From: Amylostereum areolatum
Taxonomy: Eukaryota; Basidiomycota; Agaricomycetes; Russulales; Stereaceae
Reading direction: 5' to 3'
NCBI GenBank assembly: GCA_012932865.1
Contig: SAXG01000053.1
Span: forward strand, 124,001-188,000
DNA length: 64,000 bases
Position numbers and translations under genes: made by a program. Below the pieces are notes generated by a model. That model saw nothing but the letters and a program-made list of their open reading frames with translations. It was not told the DNA's origin and searched no databases. Shown here piece by piece: positions 45,364 to 57,345 of this stretch (positions are counted from its first letter, which is position 1; each line of letters opens with the position of its first letter).

Positions 45364-46241
45364 ATGTCGTTTGCAATCGCCCGATCTCCCTCTTTACTAT
45401 TCTCTTCGACGCTGGGGACGGACGTTACTCAGGACCAGCTTCAAGCATGCGCTCGTCTTTTCTCTTAAAACTATGGCGTGTGGGGTCCGAAGGCTTCCAA
45501 TGTGAATGAATATCTGAAGCAGGGTGCGTTCGCTTTCCAGCTACCTTCTCAGTCGGATGAATCTCTTCTCCAGGTGCGAGGGTCAAGATGACCCCGTCCA
45601 AGCTCAAATATCAGGGTCTCGGTGTGCCCGGTTGCACTATCCTTGCAACATGTCATGCAGGAGAGGAGCTCGTTGCTCATGCATTTGCGACAACGTGGGA
45701 CGTTAGACTAGGTACGCCCTCCTTTTCGTTGGAGATCTACCTCTCATCCCTTTTCGCAAGCAAAATTGGATGGGTGACACAGCTGGTTGTGCGCCAGGAT
45801 TACCGCCAACAAAGTATTGCCACCTTTTTGCTTGGTCGCCTTAAGCAGTCGCAGCACACTGCATTTGGATTGGCGTCTTCCCACCCAGCGGCGTGCAAGG
45901 CTCTGGTGAAACTAGCTCGTTCGCTCTGTTCATTAATTCATCGAGCGAGTCTGACAGTTCGGGTTTCAGATACCAATATCCAGGACGTCTACTTGGAGTT
46001 TATCAAAGGTAATGCGGACACTATCCTTCAGTCTACTTCGATCGACTACCTGAAGACCGCTCAACTTCGTGGCTCTCTCTTCGAGCAGAATCCTGTAGAC
46101 GCGGCCGCGGTCTCCAGTGCCTTCACCGAGTTCTGCATTGATCACGACGAGCCTCTGGACGCCTTGAAGAGGTGCAAGGGAAACTGGCCTTTGGGTAGCC
46201 TACTCGAAGGCCACGAATTCTTCTTGGTACTGAAAGTGTAG
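45364..46241 (+). pseudogene. GNAT-like N-acetyltransferase with early in-frame stop
   Basis: Exon 1 from ATG 45364 reads MSFAIARSP and then QDQLQACARLFS, but a TAA at 45466-45468 interrupts the expected LFSxNYGVWGP motif of this fungal family; the following NYGVWGPK is in the same frame. Exon 1 joins exon 2 (45523 to 45574) in phase to GARVKMTPSKLKYQ. Exon 2 carries the acetyl-CoA-binding region IGWVTQLVVRQDYRQQSIATFLL, then FGLASSHPAACKAL and the family C-terminus (RGSLFEQNP, WPLGSLLEGHEF). GNAT enzymes transfer acetyl groups to amines; substrate unknown. The C-terminal 217 codons are open from the internal ATG 45588, so a shortened protein is conceivable, although part of the first beta-strands would be lost. 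Confidence 0.65.
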
Positions 46242-47010
46242 TGTCCCGGTCCGCGGTCTTGGTTTTTGCAGAGGTTCCGGCGCATGTGCATACATAAATA
46301 CTTATAGAACGCTCAGAGGTACAACGCTCCAACTCCAGCCCACGCGTCAGGCTCGAGAGTTTTCGAGCCGTGCGTCCACCCACTGAACCAGTGCATGAAG
46401 CTACAACAAGCCGTCACCGTGACTCCTCGGTGATCTATCGGTATAATGAATGGAAAAGACCTCGCCATCGTCTTGCGCCATCATCCTGGTCAAAGAAAGT
46501 GCCACAAGCCCACGCCCTTGGGATTGGACGCTCGAATACGCCCGCGGTCAAAGAGCACGATGGCCATGGCACTGAAATCCACAATGTAGAACCAGACTGC
46601 TGACCATGAACTTCGTCTGATAAGAGGATTTATTGTGTTGCTAAAAGATGTATGCGTCAAAAATAATGGCAACGGGGTCGGACTACTCTCTCCCAGTGAA
46701 TTCACCCGGACAACCTGCAGGGACCAGCTGCAGGGTCATCCAACTTACTTTGGCATTCGCGTTCAGCAGGAGTCAAAGGTCAACCAGGACCAAAAGTTGA
46801 CATTACAGAGAAGGCGAGAAGTAAGCGGTACAGGGAGAAAAAACTAAGAGAACGACGAATATGTGAGTTCACACATGGCTACAGTGGAACAAAGGGGAAA
46901 CCCGAGATGCATACTTTACATTAAGCATGCCAGCACGACCGACGCGTCCGTGAGCACGTCCACCTCTGTCCTTTATCCCGTTCAAAGACACCTAGGCGAC
47001 TATGACGACC
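46242..47010. other. intergenic region with no recognised gene
   Basis: Lies downstream of both the GNAT-like gene and the polyglutamine gene (convergent). I see no ORF, repeat or RNA with support here. Confidence 0.4.
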
Positions 47011-48248
47011 TTACCCCCTCTCTAATCGCCCGACAACCCCCTCCGCTTCGCCCCTCGCCTGCCCCAGCTCCGGATCGATCGCCGCCTTCTGAATTTCCGC
47101 TAGATGCTGTTCGAGCGCGTCGCCTTGCGGGGGCTGAGGGTCGAAGGTCCGGAAGGGCGGAGGCACGACGAGCGAGCGGGCGAAGCGTGCGCGGAAGTCG
47201 TTTGGAGGGGGTGGCGGGACGGGCTCTTGTTGTTGCTGTTGGTGCTGCTGCTGATCTTGCTGCTGCTGCTGCTGCTCGTACGCTTGCTCGTGCTCGTGCT
47301 GTTGCTCCTCAGTGGGTACTTCGCCGTAAGGCTGGGCGCCGTCTTCTGGAGGAGGAAGACCGTTGGCCTGAGCTTGAGCTTGAGCTTGCGCGTGCGCGTG
47401 GGCTTGAGCCGCATGATGGATCCGACGCTGTCAATGCATGAGCCACGTTAGCACGAAAATACCACCACCACGAGGAGCGTACGCACCTGATAATCCCACT
47501 GATCCCATGCAGACGCAATGATCGGCTCCAGCGACGCCAGCTCCTCGTTGGACATACCGAGTGTGCGCAGGAGGTGCGCCTTGAGGAGCGGCGCGCATGC
47601 GAACGACAGCAGGAGCGTCGACGCGAATGTTTGTCCACCGAGCTGACTTTGCGGGGGCGGGAATCCATCGTGCGGAGGAGGCATGGGTGGCGCGCCTGGC
47701 GGTGGTTGCATCTCGTGCGGGTGCGGATGGGCCGGCTGGAGGACGGCAAAGTGCGGCGGGTGGTCCATGCGGTAAGAGACGTCGTCGACGGTCATCCCGG
47801 GCAGGATGTCATTGCCCATGTCCAATCCGAGCTCGCGCATCTTCTTCTGTTTGACGATCGCCCGATGCTTGCGCTGGCGCTCGCGCGCGGCCATCCGGAT
47901 GCGCTCCCGCTTGGCCATGTCTTCGGGGGCAACGTGGGCCTGGGGGAGGGGCGGGGGTGCAGGAGAAAAGTCGCCGGGGACGCCGAGTGGGGGTACCGGC
48001 ATGGGCTGGGGCGGAGGTGGCTGCTGCTGCTGCTGCTGTTGCTGTTGCTGCTGTTGCTGCGGTGATGGTGGCATGGGCACGACACTCACGGGAGCCATGT
48101 TCTGCGCGCGATCCCGCTCGCGCTTGCGCCTTTGTCGCTCGGCGGCCTTCTCGCGTTTATGTCGTTGGCTGGGGGACTCGTTTTCGCGGGAGCGCTTTCT
48201 GGAGACGGTGGCGGGCATGGTCGGGAGGGACTGGACGCTGTGATCCAT
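47011..48248 (-). CDS. polyglutamine, basic-region nuclear-type protein
   Basis: Two exons (48248-47487 and 47427-47011) give 392 aa. The N-terminus has a highly basic block (SRKRSRENESPSQRHKREKA and following RQRRKRERDR, residues 15-48), then a run of 13 Gln (about residue 65) and a Pro-rich part. A second basic stretch (KRERIRMAARERQRKHRAIV) precedes a helical segment ending in MSNEELASLEPIIASAWDQWDYQ. Exon 2 encodes repeated AHAHAQAQAQ and two more Gln-rich tracts, then FRARFARSLVVPPPFRTF. The basic stretches are like bZIP basic regions without an evident leucine zipper. A chromatin or transcription role is an inference. The low-complexity tracts are coded mainly by CAG units. Confidence 0.7.
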
Positions 48249-49584
48249 GGTGACAATGGCAAAAACTGCAACAACTATGGATCATTGAGCACGACGAGCG
48301 CGCTCGTCGTGGCCGTCGCGGGCGAAGAAACGGGAAACGCGCACGGGAGGGTGACAAGGTCGTGACGAGGGGTGACGAGGAGATGGGCGGAGGTGACCAG
48401 TCCCGTCGTCACCGCAAAGCAATTTGTCACTGTCGCAAACAGCCACAAACAACGCCACGCGCCCGCCTACTGCGACAGTACTGCGGCCGCCTCCAAGTCC
48501 GTCGGTGGACGAACAGAATATTGATTCCCCATACGGTGGTTTATCATCCATTCTCTGGGTGTAGGCTTGCGTATCTAAGGCAAGTGTGCGCGAACATGGA
48601 AAATGAATTCCACCAATGTATCACACACCTCGACTATGTCGCCCGCTGTCGAACAGAGTCCTAGTGGGCAGTTCCCCTCGATGATAGGTACGCCTGTATA
48701 TCTTGTAGTAATGCAATTCATTATCTGACCTGCGGTAGTGAGGACTGAGGAAGCACGGGCATGAAAATATACGTCGAGTGCCTTCCCGCCGATGGGAGAG
48801 GCTGAGTCTTGAGAGTCAGAGCGTACTTTCTGCATACGGTAAGCGTCATCTGGTTCTGTCACTGAGTCTCGCCGAATAAAAATCCCGTAGCCTCGAACAA
48901 GGTCGTTCTCGTTCACGGACGAACGCATGGGGGTAGGAGATGTACGCTTTTCTCGGTGCTTTTTTCATTCCTCTGCTGATACGCGCAATTCAAGGCCGAA
49001 ACATCCAGCTAGTGAGAGTTCACGTCAGGGCAATTCTCGGCGCCGTCGATCAGATGGTATGTCCCATACATATCTCCTACAGGCATGTCACAAACTGTCG
49101 CGTACTTCGCAGACCAAACGCGCAAAGACGACGCTGCCGCCGTGGACGGGCCCCGAGGTAAACGTGAGTGGGCTCCTCATCGATAACTTTGATCGGCTGA
49201 TGCTGCGTGCTTAGGTGGTTATAAAGCTTGGGTAGACGGTGGAGGGATCCAAGGCGATGGGCGCGCCGTGACCGAGTAGGACACATTTGCAATTAATGCG
49301 CGGCAGAATTTGTACTGTTTGACTGTGCATATCGATAAATAAGTACTTCCGTAAACCACACCTCCCATGATGCATGACGCCTGCCAGTGCTTACACGAAG
49401 GCCTTCCACGCCCGTTCTCATACATTGGACGACTGGGGAAAAGACTGCCGGCCCATAGCCCTTTGATTAGTCCCCGACTATGGAGCTAAGAACGAGCACA
49501 TTACTTACCGTAATCTCCATCTCATGCCAATCATTTCCCGCCAAAATCCGTACCGCATTTTTCCTCCGTGGCTTCTTTATCTTC
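48249..49584. other. intergenic region with no recognised gene
   Basis: The minus ORF 48575-48928 (117 codons) and plus ORFs at 48927-49214 show no similarity that I can place. I see no partner of the unnamed membrane family here, unlike the positions left of the other two DUF6533 genes. Confidence 0.4.
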
Positions 49585-51019
49585 TCAAACTCGATGAGAA
49601 AGATGAGATAGGTTGGATGCCGCGACAGACCACTCGAAACTGTTTTCGAAGGTCAAAATTTGGCCTCGGAGAACGAATAGTGATTTACAAGAAGACCAAG
49701 AGAATATAAGCTGGCTGCATGGGGACGTGCTGTGAGCAGTGAACCCACAAGCAGGAAAAGGAAGGAAGCATACATTGTTGAACATCGCGAAAACGAAACT
49801 GAGCAATCGCAGTACTATACCAATGGTGAGTAAGCATCTCGAGGGGTAGAGATCCGGCGACGAAGTGCTTCTCACCACAGTAAATCTACGAGCATTCAGC
49901 AAATGCGACACGCACGAAAGTACTACACGCGCCTACCAGATACTGGAATGCGCCCATCCGAAGGAGCTCCGCGGTGATCTTCATATTCATGCGCCGCGGA
50001 CGGCTAGAGGCGTTGATGATGGTCATGGAGGCAATGAATATGGCAAAAATGAGCTGGATGCACTTCATGAGCCCTGCGGATGTCGGATTCGCCGAAAAAA
50101 ACTACGGGTACCTGTGGTGCCCAGATCCCTGCCCAGATCTTCGGTTTCGTCGGGGTTAGGCATATGTGGAAGAATGTGTTGTCTGCGACGATTGTTTCTA
50201 CGCAGAGCGGGTCGGATTCGTTCCAGATTTGACGATGAACGTCGAACGGAATGGATACGTACTGAACAGTGCCATCACGGAGGGTATCGCAAAAGAGACG
50301 GAAGCCACGGCCGTGAGAACCCATCCTGAAATAAGTATGTGTAGAATTCCCCTTCGATGGTCCCACAAGGCATATATGTGCCGCACTGAGAGGTCTGTGG
50401 TTGTATTCGTTTGCTTAGGTTCAACGCGCAAGGAGAGAGGATGAACCGCACAGTTTGATGTCACCAGGGTACAGACGCCGCCTATGGTAGCCATGATAAG
50501 CCATCCGCGACAGCTGTCCATACCTTGTGTTGAAACCTATCCTTCAAGCATGAGATGAAAGAGCGTACAACTGCGCGACGTCAGAATAGTTCACATGCCA
50601 CCGAATGTGCGAGCAACGTACGTCGTCGGTTAGCCCAGTTCCTGTCTGTATCCCACTTATTGCTTAGGCGAGGCGCCGTCAGCAACGCCACACCAAGGGT
50701 TGCGGAGAGCTCACCTCGAGCAGTCATGATTTGAGCGGAAGCACCCAGATATCGCACTGTGAAGTACAGAAACTTCCCGAAGGTGAACGGTCGGCACCAC
50801 ATGAAGTTCACTTCGTCGCTAAACGCTACTGCATGGTCCCACAGTATCACGGTGAGTGCGACGGCTAGCAAGTCACATCCATCTCAGTGTACACCACATG
50901 ACTTGAAGAAAAAAGACGGGGGGCGTACCAGACATGTAGGACATTGCTCGGATGACTGGTCCATTGGAAAGCAGCTCTTGAACTTGGTGTGGAAGTTCCG
51001 ACGCACTCGACGACGACAT
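49585..51019 (-). pseudogene. DUF6533 membrane protein A, C-terminal frameshift
   Basis: Begins at ATG 51019 (MSSSSASELPHQVQELL) and continues in exon 2 with the DUF6533 signature VILWDHAVAFSDEVNFMWCR and FGKFLYFTVRYLG. Following exons give the GWLIMATIGGVCTLVTSN helix spliced to LRHIYALWDHRRGILHILI, then ETIVADNTFFHICLT and the SVAASNLSHL helix near the C-terminus. Against the sister copy B one extra base lies around 49595-49605, and the frame then ends at 49585, about 20-40 residues before the end of the B domain. The protein is a predicted seven-helix membrane protein of unknown role, found in large numbers in agaricomycetes. It may still be functional as a shortened form, so I call it a probable pseudogene with caution. 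Confidence 0.55.
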
Positions 51020-52686
51020 CAAGGATTCGGCGTGCTTAGGAGAGGTGTGCGCAAGGCGTGCGGATGCAAGTCTTAAAGGATGGTATACAAAAGATAGGCG
51101 GTACCCTGGGATGTGATATTATGTGATGCCCTCCCAACCTGGACACGAAATGAATGTGTTAGATCGAACATACTTATAGACGGGTCTCTACCAGTACCGG
51201 AACGGGGCGTAGTAACCCCTCTGAGCTCCCGCACCTCCCATATCATCCTTCCTCCGCGCTCTAGAAAGATGTTACGTGGTTGCTGGTACTGATAGATGAG
51301 CGTCAGCCTATTGTAGGAATGTCTCGAGGGAAGACGGCGGTCATGCGTGAGCTTTTCTTGGAGATCTGAACCTTTTCAGTATGAACAAGTGGTGAAATCG
51401 GGTACCCAACGCAGGACCAGATAACGAAAGTTTCGGTCAGAACAACACTCGAAGATCCGGCGCTGTTCACGGCGACACAGTATATGCGGGCATGGGGGAA
51501 ACGGGACAGGCGATATACTTATCAGTTTCGGCGCACAGGATGTGAGTTGAACGATGCCAGGGAACACAGCCTACGTCACACAGTCTCTCTGATGGAGAGC
51601 AGCACGTACCATGGAGCTATCATGATCGCTGTGCACGGTGACGGCTGGGATGGACTTGTATGGCATGAGATTCGCCGAGTTGCTGCTGGCTAGGTTCAAA
51701 CTGGGGAGAACATGGGGAGAACTTGGGGAGAACAATGATGATGATCCAGGTGGAGACGAGTCACCCGTCACCCGTTACAAGCGACATGTCACATCTGTTT
51801 CGTCACAAATCGTGACGTCCGCTCGGCGCTGTGTAAAGTGGCAGTGTTCCCCTCTTCCAGTCGCGACTCGCCAGCACGATGGTCCATAAATATTAAACGT
51901 GAACGCATGTGCGTGAGCGTTAGCCGTCAGTACTTCAGTAACCCCAAGACCCAATTCCAAAGCAAGTGCGCCATCGGGAGAATTTCGACACTCAAAGTGC
52001 GTGACGATTTATCCAGGCTTCATTACTTACTTATATGCGCGATGCACATTGTGCTCAGCGGACGCCCATGGCCAGTGGGTCCAATCAACTTCGAAAGGGA
52101 TTCAAAGTACTAAGACTGGCCCTACGAAACTTCTATCGCTGGTCGACAAGTGAAGCCATTTTACGTGTTCGCCACGCACGACATAGCTAACTTTTCTCTT
52201 GCACCAGCCTGAGGTACACCCCTAATCTGTCAGTAGTACAGTAGGCCCACACGAATTGAAATCGAGACAAGACGGACGGTGCTCTGAATCTCATGCGTTC
52301 TATCTCGGTGTATTCTCGAGAAGCTATTCTAGACTTTGTGTCTGTTCCCCTCCCAGAAACCCACGCTTTCACCATCGCAAGGTACATACGTATGCGTGAA
52401 CCTTGTACGTATCACCGCATCCTCCGTGATTTGGATGGCGGAAATGCTGATTAACCCAGTTGATCTTACAAGGGCTCCATCCCGCGTCATCGTGTTACTG
52501 TTGGCATTGTTCAGGCTGCAAGTGCATAGATGACGCGTCGCCGGTAGTCAGGCCTCAGGGAGCGCTTTGTATGCGGAGTGGAAGGGCTGCTGAAATTGCA
52601 GGCGACAGATGTGCCGGTTGGCACGGACAGGATGCTAGGAGGGGTGAACTCGCACCCATCTGTATCAGCTGTACGATGTATTATTA
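51020..52686. other. intergenic region, duplicated in part
   Basis: The first part resembles 57350-57460 upstream of copy B (for example CTTAAAGGATGGTAT). A GTCACCCGTTAC-type block at 51765-51900 with CTGTTTCGTCAC matches 58195-58275. No gene is recognised. Confidence 0.45.
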
Positions 52687-53314
52687 GCTATGTTCAAAGT
52701 TGCGGGAGCAGGCAGGAGCGCTCCCAGGAGCACAGGAGCGGGAGCTCCCAAGGTCACAGACGGTCACCGACTGAGTAAGCGTGACTGTTCGTGACAAAGC
52801 GTAACCACACGCGGGTCGCGTCCGAGTCGCATCGCCGCCTTCTCGAATCTCGACACCCTCACCGTTCTCCCTCGGAGTCCCTCTCGCCTTGTCTCCCGAC
52901 ACCGTGCCATCATGGCGAAGCCTAAAAGCGCAAAGAGGTCGTGGGTTGCGGATGCGATCGAGGATAGCGGTATCAACGAGGAGATTCTGGTGGCAGAGAG
53001 CTTTGAAATCATCAACTTGAATGTTGTCGAGATCACAAATGATTTTAAAGAGGAGGTATGCCTCAATGAGGCTCGAGTGACTGTTTCCGGTAGCAGTGGG
53101 CATCGTAGATGAACGGTAGAGGGCTGGGATATGTAACAAGAGCTAAGGACACCATACTTAGTACCGTACGAACCCCGGCGTGTCGACACGACTGGGGAAG
53201 ATTATGTAAGTCACGCTGCTTGACAGGCGTGACAGGCGTGAGGAGTTCCTGGGGTGCTCCCGCTCCTGTGCTCCCGGGAGCGCTCCTGCCTGCTCCCGCG
53301 ACTTTGAACATAGC
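52687..53314. mobile_element. non-autonomous TA-target element, 628 bp
   Basis: Terminal inverted repeats of about 60 bases run from GCTATGTTCAAAG at 52687 to its inverse ending at 53314, with only a few mismatches. Both ends are flanked by TA (52685-52686 and 53315-53316). The repeats carry several GGGAGC/GCTCCC blocks. Inside is a short ORF (52912-53112, MAKPKSAKRSWVADAI) without recognisable features and no transposase. This fits a miniature element mobilised by a Tc1/mariner-type enzyme; its ends do not match the 41.2-kb element. Confidence 0.85.
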
Positions 53315-53835
53315 TATTTGTGAGCCGCGTCAAGAGACATCATTCGACGGTATGGGCATCCTACACTATGAAATGGTCCAGCGCACGCTCAAACCGGAAT
53401 AGCTTTAGATGCACTCACGCGCGGTAAACGTTGATAATGATAGCAGGTTGGCGACAGCGCGTCATCGCGCGGGGAATGCCTATGCAACTCAGAGAGTGTC
53501 CGATCAACGTCATTCTTGTGATTACTATAGACATTGTTTCAACCATGTTCGAGAGTCCCATCCGTCGTCTAGTCCTGGTACTCTCATAGACATGCACGTT
53601 GCGACCCTCCAATTGTCTCATGGGTATCTTTGATCTACTGGTACGTGATCTATGCTCCGTCATTGGCAGGCGATACGCACATACTTGCCTCTACTCTCGA
53701 GCAGACCTTGCGCCTTGCCACATCGAGCCGCCAAGTTAGGGTGTCTATTCAAGCTCCGAATATGCGTGCATACTTATAGGCAGACGCGTCCCCCCATGTC
53801 ACGGCACTCTCCCTCTTTTGTATCATCCTCAAGCC

Positions 53836-55592
53836 ATGACCAACTGGAGGGGTACGAACTCCTTGCTGAAGGATTACGGTATGCCCGTCTCCCCTTTCCA
53901 GCGTATGTGGTGCTGACTTTTCGCAGGCGGCGCTGTGAATCTCATCCACGCCACGTGTGGAATCGTCTTGTGCGTTCCCCTTATTACCCAGGTCGAACTC
54001 CCGTGGACATTTCTTCCCCGTAGATGGGAAATTATATCAACGTTGACGTATGAGTGGACGGTGCTCTCTAGGAAGCGGCCGTACCGCTGGACGATATGGG
54101 TGCGTCGCATCCTTCTCCGCCACGAACCTCGTGGGTTGACTGGCTCGCACGCTCGCACGCCTAGATACACCTTATCTGCAGACTTTCCTGTGTTCTCTCG
54201 GTCATATTCATCGTGGTGCACGACGACAAGTCCATGACATCGGATTGCCAGGCGCGTTGTTATCTTGGGGACGTACTGACTGACCTAACAACTTGACCTG
54301 CAGCATTACAAAATCGTATTTCTGGTGAGAAATATGTTCTGATTAGAACAGCACATGTCGCTGACGAACCGCTGTCTGATAGATATGCGCATACGTCAGT
54401 GTCGCGCTCGGCTCGTTTCTCGTTGTATTACGCGTGTACGCTCCTTTGATTGCGAAATCTTCACAGAATTTCACTCACGCATACTTGCTCCAGGATTGCC
54501 ATATGGGAGCGTAACATCCTCGTATCTGTTTTTTCTTCCCTCCTGTGGCTCACGAGCATAGCCTTGAACTTCCGCGGTTAGTCTTGCCATTTTTATTGCT
54601 TATGATGCTAATCGCTGAAGCGCTGATCACTTGTGATTGTCCTTCGTGTAGAACCGTTCATCGTCACATCCTCGTGGAACACGTCCGTTAACGCGTGCGA
54701 CCTTGTTGTTGGAAATACGTTCATCGTCAATGTACCGATGATGGTTGTCTCTGACATTCTGCTACTTCTTTTGGTTCTTGCCGGTCTTGTTCGCAAACCG
54801 GAAGCTCGTGGTCAAGGGGTATTCCGATTTCTATACTACCAGGTGCTTCCACATTTTTCCCTTGAGAGAGACAATATTCTGACGTATCCTATGACCTCAG
54901 GGCATCGTGTGGCTCGTAGTTGCTACGTTGGCCGGCGTTCCGAGCTTGGTGAGCATGATTCCCCATCCCGCGACGCATGCAGGGCGAGCATCGTTCGTTG
55001 CTTATATAGGTTCTTGTTGCGTTGGACTTCAATGGTACGCAATGTGATAAGTGTCCCATTCGACGATTATTCAATACAAGCCATTATCCCGTGTTGTTCA
55101 GATCCCCTTGATTTGGTATGTCCCGGCATTTTCTCTCCTCACTCGGGATCTCACTGACACTTCTACATGTGCAGCTTCTTCAACCGATCCTGCGTAGGTC
55201 TCATGTGTCTCATGTGTCCTGCGAACGTCTTTTGATTACGTTCGAACTTCAATGCATTTTGTAATTTCCGTGGGGTCCAGTCACCTCTCTGTAAGTCCCT
55301 CTCTGAGACCTTCTAACTGTTGACTCAGACCGCACTCTCGTGATACGTAGAAGCATTTGCTCCACGCGAATGTATCGAGCTCTTGCTGATTACGGATCTG
55401 TCTCCGTATACAGGTATGTTTCTCTGTTTTCCGAGTCATTCCGTCGTTGAAGACCCCTTGTTTTTTCCTCTTAGTTCGGGGCCGGGCGTGAGCAGTCCGC
55501 CACGTTTCAGACGTCGGAATACAACACCGGTAGTCGATGTCGATGCGGAGAGTGCGAGCGTCGCACTCGACATCACAAGACATACTGCATGA
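53836..55592 (+). CDS. multi-pass membrane protein (copy 4)
   Basis: Same family as the minus-strand copies at 26-31 kb. ATG 53836 gives MTNWRGTNSLLKDYG, then exon 2 GAVNLIHATCGIVL, exon 3 WEIISTLTYEWTVLSRKRPY, exon 4 IHLICRLSCVLSVIFIVV. Downstream exons carry NTFIVNVPMMVVSDILLLLL, RKPEARGQGVFRFLYYQ, IVWLVVATLAGVPSL and RRSICSTRMYRALADYGS. The last exon codes a Ser/Pro/Arg-rich tail ending DITRHTA at 55592. Predicted membrane helices alternate with short loops and the tail would be cytosolic. Not every internal splice was verified. It is convergent with DUF6533 copy B, whose stop is about 100 bases away. Confidence 0.6.
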
Positions 55593-55695
55593 GACGCGCG
55601 CCGCATGTACTCTACTTACGATAGTTTTCTCTCAGACGGCATAAAATACCACCGCTACGATTTGTAATAGTTTATCTCCACATCGTCTAGCTATC

Positions 55696-57345
55696 CTACA
55701 CGACGACATTGTCGCTCCCCCTCTCATGCATCCGATGACTCTGGAAATGACTACAGGCCCAGAGATATGTATCAGCGCCCGAGTTTCGTGTCGAGTAAAG
55801 GACGATCACACTACTGACCGTGATCTCCATCTCATGCCAATCGTTTCCTGTCAAAATTCGAACCGCATGCTTCCTCCGCGGCTTCTTAAGCTTTTCAAAT
55901 TCGATGAGGAGACGGGACAGGTTGGATGCCGCGATAGACCACTCGAAACTGGTCATTCGGGGGGGGGGGGGGGTGTCAGAATCTGGCTTCGGAAGGTGGG
56001 CACTGGCTTACAAAAAGATCATGAGAATATATGCTGGCTGAACAGCGATTACGATGTGAGAAAGAGTCCCGAAAACAGGACAAGAGGGAATGCGTACACT
56101 CTTAAGCATCGCGAAGACGAAATTGAGCAATCGCAGGACTGCGTCACATTAACGGTGAGTGGATAATCTGGGAGACCGAAATTCGGCGACAGGGTGGCTC
56201 TCACCAGAGTATATCTACATGTGAGCATTTAGCAACAACGCATACACGAAGGCACTGTATGTACCTACCAGGTACTGGAACGCACCCGTTTGTAGGAGTT
56301 CCGTGGTTATCTTCACAGTTAGGCGCCGCGGACGGCCAGAGGCGTTGATGATGGTCATGACGCCGATGAAGATGGCAAACCCGACCTGGAATCAGAGCGG
56401 GTTTTCACTGGGTCAACGATGCGGCGGCCGGTTCAACGTAAAAGCGAGGCGCACCTGTGGTGCCCATATCCCGGCCCATATCTTCGGTTTGGCAGGGGTC
56501 ACACATATGTGGAAGAACGTGTTGTCTGCCACGACGGTTTCTACGCAGAGGGTTGGTTCGTCACGAGCACCGGATGCGAAAGGGACGAATACGTACTGAA
56601 TAGTATCATCACGGCGGGTATCGCAAAAGAGAGTGAAGACACGCATGTGAGGACCCACCCCGCAATCAGTATGTGCAGGATTCGCCTCCGATGATCCCAC
56701 AGCGCGTATATGTGTCTTACTGAGACGTCTGTGGGTGCATTTGTTATACTACAGCCAACAATTGAGAAGACGAGAGGACAAAACGCACAGTTGGATGTCA
56801 TCAAGGTGACGACGCCTCCGATAGTAATCATGACAAGCCATCCACGACAGCTACGTTTCGTCAGAATCTATCTATCCAGCACGAGCGGGAAGGTCGTACA
56901 ACTGAATGGCGTCAGCACGACCTCCTGATGTCGCCGAATGTGCGACGGACTTACATCGTCTGTCAACCCCGATCCCGTCCGTATCCCACTGATAGCTGTC
57001 GGCGTGATGAGAAATGCAAGGGCACCAAGTTATGAAGAGCCCACCGATAGCGGTCATAGTTTGAGCAATAGCTCCCAGATAGCGCACCGTGAAGTACAGA
57101 AATTTGCCGAGTGTGAATGGTCGGCACCACATGAAGTCCACTTCGTCGCTGAACGTCAATGCATGGTCCCACAAAAGCACGGTAATAGCAATAGCTAGTG
57201 AATCACAGCTGCACATTAGCGTATTTCCCGTATAAAGACAGGCAGAGGGCGTACCAGACATATAAGACATCGCTCGGATGACTGGACCGTCGGAAAGCAG
57301 CTTCTGGATTTGAGGTGGCAGCTCCAACCCGCTCGGCGACGACAT
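55696..57345 (-). CDS. DUF6533 membrane protein B
   Basis: ATG 57345 gives MSSPSGLELPPQIQKLL; exon 2 has the DUF6533 core ITVLLWDHALTFSDEVDFMW with TLGKFLYFTVRYLG. Then VVTLMTSN splices to LRHIYALWDHRRRILHILIAGW, followed by CVETVVADNTFFHICVTPAK and a helix with RPRRLTVKITTELLQTGAFQ. The last part is FEWSIAASNLSRLLIEFEKLK, with a tail ending at about 55696. The intron before the last part has a 15-C tract (plus strand G run at 55959-55973) immediately before its splice acceptor. The overall layout matches a seven-helix membrane protein. It pairs convergently with copy 4. Confidence 0.65.
55959..55973 (+). repeat. G15 homopolymer, polypyrimidine tract of an intron
   Basis: On the minus strand this is a C15 tract ending about 10 bases before the AG acceptor of the last large exon of DUF6533 copy B, so it acts as the polypyrimidine tract. 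Confidence 0.7.
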
